Shown here piece after piece: positions 42,115 through 50,127 of a DNA stretch of 64,000 nt. The position numbers and the translations under genes are program-made. Below the pieces are notes generated by a model. The model did no database searches. It saw only the letters and a list, made by a program, of their open reading frames with translations, and had not been told where the DNA came from. Origin of the DNA: Streptomyces apocyni (GTDB taxonomy: Bacteria > Actinomycetota > Actinomycetes > Streptomycetales > Streptomycetaceae); NCBI RefSeq assembly GCF_009739465.1, contig NZ_WHOM01000033.1, positions 115,085-179,084 of the forward strand, in the 5' to 3' direction. Numbering within the stretch: position 1 is the first letter of the stretch; every line of letters begins with the position of its first letter.

Positions 42115-43344
42115 TCAGAGCCCGTCCCCGCCGCAGGCCTCCTCGAAGAAGTCGAGGTTCTCCTGGAGCGCCTTCCGCAGCCGGTCCCGCTCCGCCTCGT
42201 CCACCTGTACCGGCGCCAGCTCACACGCCCCGGTCAGCCGCCGGAAGCCGCCCCGGCTCTCCAGCCGCCCGTGCACCCGTACCGGCAGCCCGACCAGATG
42301 GGCATGGCCCGCGACGCGGTACGCCTCCTCGTCCAGGGTCACCCGTACCTGCCCGACGTCCGCACCGGCCAGCACCCGCAGCCGCACCGTGCCAGGACCG
42401 CCCGGAACCGCCCGGCGCAACCGCACCACGGTGCCGGTCAGCCGTACCGGAATCGAGGGCTCGGTACGCAGATAGCGGGCCCCCGCCGCACGGAGCACCG
42501 GCAGATCGCCGGGCGAGAACTCGACGGGCTCCGGCCGCGCCGCACATCGCTCGGGCACCCCCGCGGCCGGTGCCCAGGCGATGGCGACCCGGGCGCCCTC
42601 GGTCCCCCGGACGAGGGCGACGAGCGCCTCGGTGAGCTCCCGGCTGACGCCCGCCTGGACCGCCGAGTCGAAGGCGTCCATGCCCCCGGTCGCCCGCTGG
42701 TAGTCGACGGCCTCCCGGGCCGCGTACAGCGCGTGATGCAGCCGTACGACCAGCGGCCGGGACGGTACGGGCACGAACACGGTCAGCCGCCGTCCGCCTG
42801 GCTCGGGACCCACCAGGACGTCGTCCAGCGCGGCGGTGGCGGCAGCGCGGTGCCGCGCCCCGTGGTATCCGGCCCGGTCGCACACCGCGAGCGCCGCGGC
42901 GAGCAGCATCTGCCGCGCCGCGGCACGTAAGCGCTCCGCCTCGGTCCACGCCGCGCCTCCCCCGGGCCCGCCGGGCACATCGCGTGACCAGCACAGTTCG
43001 TCGCTGGGCACGGTGAGGCCGAGCAGGACCTCGCGCGCGGACGGCGCCGCGCTGCGGGACAGGGCGAGCAGCGCCTCGCCGATGAGGTCGTCGCTGTCCG
43101 GGAACGCCCGGCTCTGCGGCACCAGCAGACTCGTGCCTGAGCTGCCTGAGGGTTCGGTCCAGCGCGCGTACCGGCCGGCGGCGCCACCGCGTCGGCGCCA
43201 GCCGTGCCGGTCGAGCAGGGCGCTGAGCACCGCGGGGTCCACGGCGCGGGCGTCGGGGGGCTGGGCCCATGGCTCACAGGCCTCGTGGCCAGGGCGGGAG
43301 TGAGGGGAGTGGGGGCGTAGGGGCTCGTCCATCGGGCGGTGCAT
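42115..43344 (-). CDS. Unknown protein with a predicted C-terminal OB-like domain, coupled to DUF4365 gene
   Basis: This 409-residue protein starts at ATG 43344, sharing its A with the DUF4365 stop (TGATG) behind GGGAGGGAG. Residues about 10-290 are Ala/Arg/Leu-rich with no motif I recognise. The C-terminal 120 residues (IPVRLTGTVVRLRR, GTVRLRVLAG, QVRVTLDEEAYRVAGHAHL, GLPVRVHGRLE) read as beta strands spaced as in an OB-type nucleic-acid or ligand-binding fold. This is pattern reading only. The gap 41941-42114 to thrS has no gene. Confidence 0.65.
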   Translation of the reverse strand: MHRPMDEPLRPHSPHSRPGHEACEPWAQPPDARAVDPAVLSALLDRHGWRRRGGAAGRYARWTEPSGSSGTSLLVPQSRAFPDSDDLIGEALLALSRSAAPSAREVLLGLTVPSDELCWSRDVPGGPGGGAAWTEAERLRAAARQMLLAAALAVCDRAGYHGARHRAAATAALDDVLVGPEPGGRRLTVFVPVPSRPLVVRLHHALYAAREAVDYQRATGGMDAFDSAVQAGVSRELTEALVALVRGTEGARVAIAWAPAAGVPERCAARPEPVEFSPGDLPVLRAAGARYLRTEPSIPVRLTGTVVRLRRAVPGGPGTVRLRVLAGADVGQVRVTLDEEAYRVAGHAHLVGLPVRVHGRLESRGGFRRLTGACELAPVQVDEAERDRLRKALQENLDFFEEACGGDGL

Positions 43345-43910
43345 CAGGGTCTCCCTCCCGTCCCGACCCGCGTCATGATCTCGCGCAGGGCCCGGTCGTC
43401 GAAGATCCGGGAGGTCGGGACGCGCACGGTGGTCCTGCGCCGGCCCGTCACCGGGTGCCCGGCCAGGTTGGTCCAGTAGCAGCAGTGCCGTAGTTCCAGC
43501 CGGTCGTGCCCGGCCCGCAGCCAGTCGTCCTGCGACCTGGGCACCAGCATCACGACGAGGATCTTGTGCACCGAGACCGGGGTGCGGGCCAGCTTCGCCA
43601 GATGCGCGTTGTCCAGGGTGAAGGAGAAGGCGGCGCCCGGGGGGTTCGGCGGGACCTGGTAGGTGCACTTGAGCTGCACCTTGATGGTGACCTCGTCGTC
43701 GACCGTGTGCCCGGGGGCGCTGTGGCTCAGGTGCCAGTCGATGCCGTTGTCCGGAAAGGGCTGGGACAGCGAGCACCCCGCGGCCGCCGCGACGGCGTGC
43801 AGATAGCCCACCTGAAGGGTCTCCATACAGGCGGTGGTGGCGAGTGTGCCGCGCGGCGGCGGGGTCCGCTCGGGCAGCAGCCCACCCTGTTCGGGCTGCG
43901 CGAGCGCCAT
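43344..43910 (-). CDS. DUF4365 protein (PD-(D/E)XK nuclease-fold)
   Basis: The 188-residue product has the shape of a DUF4365 domain: a leading helix with E30 (ACMETLQVGYLHAVAAAAGC), the acidic D58 in GIDWHLS, and the VQLKCTY motif (Q79, K81) on the next strand, the usual arrangement of a PD-(D/E)XK active site. Such domains occur in mobile and defence genes and also in stable chromosomal genes. Nuclease activity is inferred, not shown. ATG 43910 was chosen, with GGAAGG ten bases upstream; the frame continues to 44027. It is translationally coupled to the following 409-residue gene and divergent from the exonuclease gene. Confidence 0.78.
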   Translation of the reverse strand: MALAQPEQGGLLPERTPPPRGTLATTACMETLQVGYLHAVAAAAGCSLSQPFPDNGIDWHLSHSAPGHTVDDEVTIKVQLKCTYQVPPNPPGAAFSFTLDNAHLAKLARTPVSVHKILVVMLVPRSQDDWLRAGHDRLELRHCCYWTNLAGHPVTGRRRTTVRVPTSRIFDDRALREIMTRVGTGGRP

Positions 43911-44106
43911 GTCGAACAAGCCTTCCGGGCTGAGGTGTTCCTTGCACCGGTCGCTGGACCGGGCGCGGCGGCCCGCCCAACTCCACGGCCCGTCAAGTGT
44001 GTTGTCACCGCCCGGCGTACGGCGCAAACGGTCCGGGTATCACCAGCTCGGGCAGACGAGGGGGGCAAGGGCGCCAGCTGCCCGTAGTGGACCGGGAGTT
44101 GTGGCT

Positions 44107-44832
44107 ATGACGTGCTGGTACGAGGGGCCGCTGACCGCATTCGACACGGAGACCACCGGGGTGGATGTCGAGCACGATCGCATCGTGTCCGCCGCCGTGG
44201 TCGTCCAGGACCGCACCGACGCCCGGCCGCGCGTCACCCGCTGGCTGGTGAGCCCGGGGGTTCCGGTGCCGGACGGGGCCACCGCGATCCACGGGCTGAC
44301 CGACGATCACCTGCGGTGCAACGGCCGCTGGCCGGCGCCGGTGATGGAGGAGATAGCCCGCAAGATCGCGGACGAGACCGCGACCGGGCGGCCGCTGGTG
44401 GTGATGAACGCGCCCTTCGATCTGACGCTGCTCGACCGCGAGTTGCGCCGTCATCGCAACGCCTCGCTCGGTCACTACCTGGAGACCCGCCCGTTGTGCG
44501 TGCTCGACCCCCGGGTGCTCGACAAACACCTGGACCGCTACCGCAAGGGCCGCCGCACCCTCGCCGACCTCTGCGAGCTGTACGGGGTCGAGCTGTCGGG
44601 TGCGCATGACGCCGCCGCCGACGCCCAGGCCTCGTTGGAGGTCGTACGGGCCCTGGGGCGGCGGTTCGCCGCCCGGCTCGACGACCTGACGCCCGGCGAG
44701 CTGCACGCCAGGCAGGCCGTGTGGCACGCGGCCCAGGCGCGCGGGCTCCAGGCGTGGTTCGCCCGTTCCGGTTCCCAGGAGGCGGTGGACCCGGCCTGGC
44801 CGCTACGGCCCGAACTCCCGGCGGCGGCCTGA
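44107..44832 (+). CDS. DEDDh 3'-5' exonuclease (DnaQ-like)
   Basis: The 241-residue protein has the three exonuclease blocks: TAFDTETTGVD (D13, E15), VMNAPFDLTLLDRELRR, and the DEDDh closing HDAAADAQAS (histidine and aspartate). After these comes a C-terminal tail of about 65 residues (LHARQAVWHAAQARGLQAW) without a motif. It would degrade single-stranded DNA or RNA 3' ends. ATG 44107 has GGGAG upstream. It is separated by 196 bp from the divergent DUF4365 gene and ends before a bidirectional terminator. Confidence 0.9.
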   Translation: MTCWYEGPLTAFDTETTGVDVEHDRIVSAAVVVQDRTDARPRVTRWLVSPGVPVPDGATAIHGLTDDHLRCNGRWPAPVMEEIARKIADETATGRPLVVMNAPFDLTLLDRELRRHRNASLGHYLETRPLCVLDPRVLDKHLDRYRKGRRTLADLCELYGVELSGAHDAAADAQASLEVVRALGRRFAARLDDLTPGELHARQAVWHAAQARGLQAWFARSGSQEAVDPAWPLRPELPAAA

Positions 44833-44860
44833 CCCGTAGCGTCTCCCCCGAACATGAGAA

Positions 44861-44887
44861 AGCCGGTCCGTCATCGACGGACCGGCT
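44861..44887. terminator. Hairpin between exonuclease gene and tRNA-Val
   Basis: AGCCGGTCCGTC and GACGGACCGGCT form a perfect 12-bp stem with loop ATC, flanked by AA and CTT. It can stop both convergent transcripts. Confidence 0.88.
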
Positions 44888-44895
44888 CTTCCCGG

Positions 44896-44967
44896 TGGGC
44901 GATACTGGGTTCGAACCAGTGACCTCTTCGGTGTGAACGAAGCGCTCTCCCACTGAGCTAATCGCCC
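44896..44967 (-). tRNA. tRNA-Val (anticodon CAC)
   Basis: The minus strand folds as a 72-nt tRNA: acceptor GGGCGAT/ATCGCCC, D-stem GCTC/GAGC, anticodon stem CTTCG/CGAAG with loop TTCACAC (anticodon CAC), T-stem ACTGG/CCAGT with loop TTCGAAC, and discriminator A. CCA is not encoded. It reads GUG codons. An identical copy lies at 45560-45631. Confidence 0.97.
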
Positions 44968-45006
44968 GGGAACGCACTGAACCATACAGGTCCAGGCGCC
45001 CGTCGT

Positions 45007-45453
45007 TCAAACTCTCTTCAGCAACTGACGCAGGCCACGGCGCCCGCCGCGCATCATCAGCGCGTGGTTGAGCAGGAACACCGGCCGGGCCAGCAGGGCG
45101 AGTCGGCGCATCAGCGGTTTGCGCACCTCGACTTCCTGCTCGTAGAGCACGCGGGTGCCACCGCTGTCCGCGGTGACGGTCCAGCGCGCCCAGCCGTCCA
45201 GGTCTCCCGTCATCGCGATCTCCAGCACTCCGGCCGCGGGGTCGCGCCGCTTCTCACGGGCGGTCACGACCAGGTCGTACGGCAGCAGGGAGCGGAAGCG
45301 TGCGGTGCCGCTGAGCTCGTCGAGTGAGGTCACCTCGCGCACCTGCGGCCACCAGTTCGGATAGTCCTCGGCCCGTTCGAGCGCCGCGTACACGGCATCG
45401 GGTTCTGCGGCCAACTCCCAGACGGAGCGGAAGCGGTATCGGCACCAGTCCAT
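45007..45453 (-). CDS. SRPBCC (polyketide cyclase/START-like) family protein
   Basis: The 148-residue protein follows the SRPBCC pattern: YRFRSVWELAAEPDAVYAAL, EDYPNWWPQVREVT, the strand blocks FRSLLPYDLVVTA and GWARWTVTADSGGTRVLYEQEV, and a C-terminal helix with RLALLARPVFLLNHALMMRG. Such proteins bind hydrophobic ligands; no partner is apparent here. ATG 45453 was used because upstream residues match nothing. It lies between two identical tRNA-Val genes on the same strand. Confidence 0.85.
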   Translation of the reverse strand: MDWCRYRFRSVWELAAEPDAVYAALERAEDYPNWWPQVREVTSLDELSGTARFRSLLPYDLVVTAREKRRDPAAGVLEIAMTGDLDGWARWTVTADSGGTRVLYEQEVEVRKPLMRRLALLARPVFLLNHALMMRGGRRGLRQLLKRV

Positions 45454-45513
45454 GGGGGAAGTGTGCCCCGTGGTCCGCACACGACAGTCCGTACACCACA
45501 GTCCGCACACGAC

Positions 45514-45550
45514 GAAGGTCCGTGAGACAGCTGCTGTCTCACGGACCTTC
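45514..45550 (-). terminator. Terminator after second tRNA-Val
   Basis: GAAGGTCCGTGAGACAG and CTGTCTCACGGACCTTC form a perfect 17-bp stem with loop CTG, just 10 bp past the tRNA 3' end. Confidence 0.93.
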
Positions 45551-45559
45551 GATCCGGGG

Positions 45560-45631
45560 TGGGCGATACTGGGTTCGAACCAGTGACCTCTTCGGTGTGA
45601 ACGAAGCGCTCTCCCACTGAGCTAATCGCCC
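45560..45631 (-). tRNA. tRNA-Val (anticodon CAC), second copy
   Basis: The sequence of this 72-nt gene is identical to the tRNA-Val at 44896-44967. The flanks differ except for a few bases, so the duplication covers essentially the tRNA itself. No CCA is encoded. Confidence 0.97.
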
Positions 45632-45702
45632 GGGCGCACAGAGAACATTACCGCACCTCAGCGGGTGCCCCGGACCACCCGAGCCCGGTCATTCGAGCCG
45701 GG

Positions 45703-46143
45703 TCACTCACTGATGTTCCACGGCAGCGTCATCCCGAATTTCCAGAGGTAGACGCCCAGCAGTACGGCCGTGATCACCAGGCCGATGGTGGTGAGGATGA
45801 TGTTCCGGCGGCGCACCTTCGGGTCGAGCGCGCGCTGAGCGGCCTCGGTCACTTTGCGCTTGGTCCAGCGCAGCACCAGCTGGGCCCAGACGAACTCGGT
45901 CGCCCAGATCGCCATACCGGCGAAGATCACGAACCAGCCGGGGCCCGGCAGCACCAGCATGGCGACGCCCGCGCCCACGACCGCGAGCCCGACCAGGAAG
46001 ACGCCGACCTGCCAGCTCAGGTGCAGCGCCCTGCGGGCCTTGATGAAGTCGGGCGCCCTGGACCCGAAGGCCCGCGGGGCCTCCTGTGTGGCGGGGTCGG
46101 CCTCCGCGACGCTCCCGCTCAACCGGTCACTCTCCGTATCCAT
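45703..46143 (-). CDS. TIGR02611 (PGPGW motif) membrane protein
   Basis: This 146-residue protein has a hydrophilic N-terminus, two membrane helices (about 43-80), the strict PGPGWFVIFAGMAIWATEFVWA signature placed between them, and a third helix (NIILTTIGLVITAVLLGVYLW) at the C-terminus. The family is widespread in actinobacteria and functionally unknown. ATG 46143 was taken; an in-frame ATG at 46155 is possible. It diverges from ssgB, with 190 bp between. Confidence 0.88.
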   Translation of the reverse strand: MDTESDRLSGSVAEADPATQEAPRAFGSRAPDFIKARRALHLSWQVGVFLVGLAVVGAGVAMLVLPGPGWFVIFAGMAIWATEFVWAQLVLRWTKRKVTEAAQRALDPKVRRRNIILTTIGLVITAVLLGVYLWKFGMTLPWNISE

Positions 46144-46333
46144 GGTGCGAAACATTACCCGACGGAAACCCGTCACCGGAATGGCCGCACCGAGCGTAGT
46201 CACAGGCGCCGTACGAGCTACGTAAAGGCACGCAAATCCCTCAGAGGGGTTTACAACGGCACCGTAGGTGGCATGTCGATTTCGCCGACGTGCGAATCCC
46301 CGAGCGCACACTGAGCGAAAGGCCCTGGCGCTT

Positions 46334-46747
46334 ATGAACACCACGGTCAGCTGCGAGCTGCACCTGCGCCTCGTTGTGTCGAGCGAGTCCTCACTGCCTG
46401 TACCCGCAGGACTGCGGTATGACACGGCCGATCCCTATGCCGTGCACGCCACCTTCCACACCGGAGCGGAGGAGACCGTCGAGTGGGTCTTCGCCCGCGA
46501 CCTCCTCGCCGAGGGGCTGCACCGGCCCACCGGCACCGGTGATGTCCGTGTCTGGCCGTCCCGCAGCCACGGACAGGGCGTTGTCTGCATCGCCCTGAGC
46601 TCTCCGGAAGGCGAGGCTCTGCTCGAGGCCCCGGCGCGGGCCCTTGAGTCGTTCCTGAAGCGGACCGACGCCGCCGTACCACCCGGCACCGAGCACCGTC
46701 ACTTCGACCTGGATACGGAGCTGTCACACATCCTGGCCGAGAGCTGA
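46334..46747 (+). CDS. ssgB: Sporulation cell-division activator SsgB (SsgA-like protein)
   Basis: SsgB positions FtsZ at sporulation septa in aerial hyphae, with SsgA. The 137-residue protein starts NTTVSCELHLRLVV and has SSLPVPAGLRYDTADPYAVH, TVEWVFARDLLAEGLHRP and the C-terminal HFDLDTELSHILAES, all typical of SsgB. The length and sequence match SsgB as I remember it, with almost no change across streptomycetes. The upstream 190 bp contains GTTT followed after 14 nt by a GGT-rich stretch, a weak candidate sigma-H-type promoter; SsgB is known to depend on sigma-H in S. coelicolor. The gene is flanked by divergent and tandem genes. Confidence 0.97.
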   Translation: MNTTVSCELHLRLVVSSESSLPVPAGLRYDTADPYAVHATFHTGAEETVEWVFARDLLAEGLHRPTGTGDVRVWPSRSHGQGVVCIALSSPEGEALLEAPARALESFLKRTDAAVPPGTEHRHFDLDTELSHILAES

Positions 46748-46771
46748 GCCAGCCCGGCCAGCCACAAACAG

Positions 46772-46873
46772 CCCGCCACCGTCCGAACTCGGGGCGACGG
46801 TGCGGGTGACGACAACCGCATACCGGCAGTCACCGACGCCGTCCCCGCGGGTTCATCCTGCGAGGACGGCGTC
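46772..46873 (+). terminator. Two consecutive hairpins downstream of ssgB
   Basis: The first (46772-46806) pairs CCCGCCACCGTC with GACGGTGCGGG with one bulge. The second (46835-46873) pairs GACGCCGTCC with GGACGGCGTC across a 19-nt loop. Together they probably end ssgB transcription. No gene is visible in the 46748-46982 gap. Confidence 0.7.
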
Positions 46874-46982
46874 GCTGCGGATCGATACTGGTCGGTACTG
46901 GTCGGTGCGACGTCAGTGCGAGCGACTAGCATCGGCCAGCGTCGGCGGGCACTAGCCCGACCCCCAGGCCAGGGAGCGAATC

Positions 46983-47540
46983 GTGCTGATCACCCACGAC
47001 ACCCGGTGCGCGCTCGACGCCGTGGTCGATCTGGTGAACACCGCACCGGAGGACGACAAGACCGACGGGCTCGCGGACCTCGCGGCGCTCCACACGTTCG
47101 TCGAGACCCACGAGATCAGCGATGTCGGCGCCCTGTCCGAGCCGGACCTGGCAGCGGTACGCCAGGTCCGGGCCCGGTTCGCGGAGGTCTTCTCGGCGCC
47201 TGACGTCCGGGTCGCGGCCACGCTGATCAACGACCTCGTGGCCGCCGCCGGAACCACCCCACGACTCACCGACCACGACGGCTATGACTGGCATGTGCAC
47301 TACTTCGCGCCGGGCGCGTCGGTGGCCGACCACCTCGCGGCCGACTGCGGGATGGCCCTGGCGTTCTTCGTGGTCGCCGGAGAGCAGGACCGGCTGCGCC
47401 GCTGCGAGGCGCCTGACTGCCGACGCGCCTTCGTCGATCTCTCCAGGAACCGCTCACGCCGCTACTGCGACAGCCGCACCTGCGGTAACCGCCTGCATGT
47501 CGCCGCGTACCGGGCGCGACGCAAGGAAGCCGCCCGCTGA
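46983..47540 (+). CDS. CGNR zinc-finger regulator (ABATE-type N-terminal domain)
   Basis: The 185-residue protein has the treble-clef CGNR finger at the C-terminus: C141 and C146 in CEAPDCRRAFVDLSRN, C162 and C167 in YCDSRTCGNR, then HVAAYRARRK, a basic DNA-contact tail. The N-terminal about 130 residues are helical and match the ABATE-type stress/antibiotic sensor domain. It probably acts as a transcription factor; the ligand is unknown. GTG 46983 follows GGGAG. Confidence 0.9.
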   Translation: MLITHDTRCALDAVVDLVNTAPEDDKTDGLADLAALHTFVETHEISDVGALSEPDLAAVRQVRARFAEVFSAPDVRVAATLINDLVAAAGTTPRLTDHDGYDWHVHYFAPGASVADHLAADCGMALAFFVVAGEQDRLRRCEAPDCRRAFVDLSRNRSRRYCDSRTCGNRLHVAAYRARRKEAAR

Positions 47541-47567
47541 CACGTCCAGCGGCCGACGCGGCTGACC

Positions 47568-47789
47568 TCACAGCAGATACAGGTCGTACATGGCGGCGAT
47601 CAACAGCAGACAGCCGATCACGCCGAGGAAGATCATCAGCGGTGGCTGAGAGAGGGCGAAGAGGCAGCCTCGCGGTTCGGACGCGGGCGCCGACGGCGCG
47701 GAGGTCGGCGCTGGGCCCGGGGCTGGCGCGGAGGCTGGTGCGGGGGCGGGGGCTGGTGCGGGGGGCTCGCCCCGGGAAGTGTCCTGCAT
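47568..47789 (-). CDS. Small membrane protein with Pro/Ala tail
   Basis: The 73-residue protein has a disordered N-terminal half of Pro-Ala repeats and one C-terminal membrane helix (PLMIFLGVIGCLLLIAAMYDLYLL). ATG 47789 lacks a strong ribosome binding site. It is conserved near ssgB in streptomycetes as far as I recall. Function unknown. Confidence 0.65.
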   Translation of the reverse strand: MQDTSRGEPPAPAPAPAPASAPAPGPAPTSAPSAPASEPRGCLFALSQPPLMIFLGVIGCLLLIAAMYDLYLL

Positions 47790-47941
47790 CTCGGGGCGAT
47801 GATGACGCAGCCGCACCCACCCGGTTGACCAACACGCCCGCCTAGAGCGGGAGTTAGCCGAATTTCGCGCTCACTCGGGGGCGATCCCGGCACTCTTCGG
47901 ACAGCGGTGAACAGCGGCGGACAAGCCACACGCAGAGATCC

Positions 47942-48382
47942 TCAGATCCCATGCTTTTTCAGAATCGCCTCGATGTCCGAGAAGTCCTCCGTCGGGGCGT
48001 CGGACTTCTTCTGCCGGGCGGGCGGAGCGGACTGGCCCGCGCCGAGCGAGGGCGCCGACGCCCCAGGGGCGACCGCCGCCTGCTGCTCCGCCGCGGCGGC
48101 CTGCTTACGCTCCTTGCGGGTACCGCCGCCGCGCCGCTCGATGGCACGGGTCGTCATGAACAGCAGCCAGGCCAGACCGAGCACCCCGAAGCCGACCCAG
48201 GTACTGGGCTTGAAGACCAGGTCGGACACCCACTCGATCACGCCGGTCATCACGAGACCGAGCGGGATGAGTGAGTAGGCCGCGATACGGGTGGCGGTCA
48301 GGAACCGCTTGCGGTACGCGGTGATCGCGGCGATGCCCAGGCCTGCCGCGGACACAGCGGAACAGACGGTCTCGGCAAGCAT
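47942..48382 (-). CDS. Small multi-helix membrane protein
   Basis: The 146-residue protein has three predicted membrane helices (about residues 5-22, 30-50, 62-78), for example AAYSLIPLGLVMTGVIEWVSDLVF and WVGFGVLGLAWLLFM, then a Lys/Ala/Gln/Pro-rich cytoplasmic tail ending DFSDIEAILKKHGI. The tail resembles a short peptide-interaction motif. No catalytic residue. ATG 48382 is the only start that leaves the first helix intact. It diverges from the DsbA-like gene. Confidence 0.78.
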   Translation of the reverse strand: MLAETVCSAVSAAGLGIAAITAYRKRFLTATRIAAYSLIPLGLVMTGVIEWVSDLVFKPSTWVGFGVLGLAWLLFMTTRAIERRGGGTRKERKQAAAAEQQAAVAPGASAPSLGAGQSAPPARQKKSDAPTEDFSDIEAILKKHGI

Positions 48383-48575
48383 CCGGTCCTCCAGCGTCGA
48401 AGTGCCATGGCCGCACGGCGGTACCGCCGCACGCCATGGTGTACGTCCCTTCCATCCTGCACCGTCCAGGGGCCTCGGGGCCACGATCCGGGAGGGACAT
48501 CAGGGACAACTCCGGGTCGGCCCGCTCGCCAGATCCGGGTTGGGGCGTGGGCCGCGGGACTGGAAGACTGTCCCC

Positions 48576-49118
48576 ATGAGCGACTCCCTCCCTGGCGGCC
48601 CCGCCGCCCCTGCCGTAGCCGTGCTCGACGTGTGGTGCGACCTCCAGTGCCCCGACTGCCACACCGCCCTGGACGACCTGCGTGCGCTGCGCGCCCGCTA
48701 CGGGGAGCGCCTGGAGGTGCGACTGCGGCATTTCCCCCTTGAGAAGAACAAGTACTCCTTCCCCGCGGCCCAGGCCGCCGAGGAAGCCGCCGAGCAGGGC
48801 CAGGGCTGGCCGTACGCGGAGGCGCTGCTGGGTCGGGTCAAGGAGTTCGGCCACCGGGGCGAGGCGCTCCTGTCGGACGTGGCGCGGGACCTCGGCCTGG
48901 ACGCCGACGAATTCGAGACGGCCCTGATCGACGGCCGCCACATCCTGATCGTCGACGCCGACCAGGCCGAGGGCAAGGCGATCGGGGTCACCGGGACGCC
49001 GACGTATGTCATCGGGGGCGAGCGCCTCGACGGCGGCAAGAGCCAGGAAGGGCTGCGCGAGCGCGTGGAGCGGATCGCGGACCGCCTGCTAGCCGACGAG
49101 GGCACACCGCGGAGCTAG
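48576..49118 (+). CDS. DsbA-family thiol oxidoreductase
   Basis: The 180-residue protein has the thioredoxin-type active site C25-P-D-C28 in DVWCDLQCPDCHTALDDL, a long helical insert (about 60-120) and the cis-proline loop VTGTPTYVIGG. There is no signal peptide or lipobox, so it appears cytoplasmic, closer to FrnE-like or 2-hydroxychromene isomerase-like members than to secreted DsbA. ATG 48576 is used. It is divergent from the membrane protein and convergent with the acetyltransferase. Confidence 0.88.
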   Translation: MSDSLPGGPAAPAVAVLDVWCDLQCPDCHTALDDLRALRARYGERLEVRLRHFPLEKNKYSFPAAQAAEEAAEQGQGWPYAEALLGRVKEFGHRGEALLSDVARDLGLDADEFETALIDGRHILIVDADQAEGKAIGVTGTPTYVIGGERLDGGKSQEGLRERVERIADRLLADEGTPRS

Positions 49119-49136
49119 GCAGCCACCTAAGGGCGC

Positions 49137-49207
49137 CCCAGCACGCCCGAGGGGGCCCCAGCACGCCCGAGGGGGCCCCAGCACGCCCGAGGGGGCCCGA
49201 GGGGGCC
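49137..49207. repeat. 20-bp tandem repeat between convergent genes
   Basis: The unit GCACGCCCGAGGGGGCCCCA occurs exactly twice (49141-49160 and 49161-49180), followed by a third truncated copy and a GGGGGCC remnant. It fills the gap between the DsbA-like gene and the acetyltransferase and can fold on itself. Confidence 0.9.
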
Positions 49208-49221
49208 TGCCTCCCCCGAGG

Positions 49222-50046
49222 TCAGAGCAGCGGCTTGGACAGGTGGTACGCGGTCGGCTGGTAGCCGAGCGAGGCGTACAGCCGCATCGCCGGGGTGTTG
49301 TTCGTGAAGACGTTCAGGCCGATCTGGCGGGCCCCGGCGCTGAGCGCCTCGCGCTCGGCGAGCCGGAGCAGCGACCGTCCGTGCCCCCGGCCCCGGTACT
49401 CCTCGGCGACCTCGACGTCGAAGACGTACGCGCCACTGTCGCGCACCGTGACCCAGAGCGTGCCGACTGCCGTGCCCAGGTGCTCCAGGACCCGCAGCCG
49501 CACCCCGTCGGTGGCCGTGCCGTCCGGCAGCTGTGCGGCGTGGTCGGCCTCGGACTTGGCGTACGCCTGGCTCTCGGGGATGCCCTGGGCCATCCAGTCG
49601 CGCGCGTAGTGCTCCTTCGCGTGCGCCAGCCACGGGCCGTATTCGGCATCGGACATCGGGCGGCCGACGCTGCCGTCCGGGAGGTCGGGGGCCTGCCCAG
49701 GCAGCGGCTTGGACAGGGTGCGGTTGCGCTCTACGTAGCCGAGCACGGTGGCCAGTCGCACGGCGGCTGCGGCGTCCGCGGGGATGATCGCCTCGACCCG
49801 TGTACAGCGCCAGCCGCGCAGGATCTCCTCGGCGGCGAGCGCCGCCACCGTGGCCCTGCCCCGTCTGCGGTCGGGTTCCTCGATTCTGAGGGCGCGTATC
49901 TGGCCCACGGTGGGGCCGAAGGCCAGGTGGGTGGCGAGATCGAGTCGGCCCACCGGACGGCTGTTCACACACACGTCGTACGGGCGTGAACGCGCTCCGT
50001 CAGCTTCGCTCTGCAGCGGCCCGGTCGGCCGTAGTGTCGTGGTCAT
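49222..50046 (-). CDS. GNAT-family acetyltransferase, probably a double domain
   Basis: The 274-residue protein has two acetyl-CoA fold copies: the first about 45-105 with RIEEPDRRRGRATVAALAAEEI, the second about 190-270 with the fuller pattern VFDVEVAEEYRGRGHGRSLLRLAE and LNVFTNNTPAMRLYASLGYQPT. Such tandem GNAT proteins can be MshD-like or amino-acid acetyltransferases; a precise substrate is not evident. ATG 50046. Confidence 0.88.
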   Translation of the reverse strand: MTTTLRPTGPLQSEADGARSRPYDVCVNSRPVGRLDLATHLAFGPTVGQIRALRIEEPDRRRGRATVAALAAEEILRGWRCTRVEAIIPADAAAAVRLATVLGYVERNRTLSKPLPGQAPDLPDGSVGRPMSDAEYGPWLAHAKEHYARDWMAQGIPESQAYAKSEADHAAQLPDGTATDGVRLRVLEHLGTAVGTLWVTVRDSGAYVFDVEVAEEYRGRGHGRSLLRLAEREALSAGARQIGLNVFTNNTPAMRLYASLGYQPTAYHLSKPLL

Positions 50047-50127
50047 CGACAGGTTTCTACCCGCTGACGCGCCCCGTCGTCACCGGGGTTCGCGCTCCGT
50101 ACGCCGACAAAGGCGCGACGCAGGCTC

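Noticed and set aside
42115..43986. 623-residue protein covering the OB-like gene and the DUF4365 region
   Set aside because: The upstream part is out of frame with DUF4365 and lacks family sequence. The ATG at 43344 behind GGGAGGGAG is the better start.
44721..44936. Small ORF running into the tRNA-Val gene
   Set aside because: It reads through the exonuclease end and a terminator and has no ribosome binding site.
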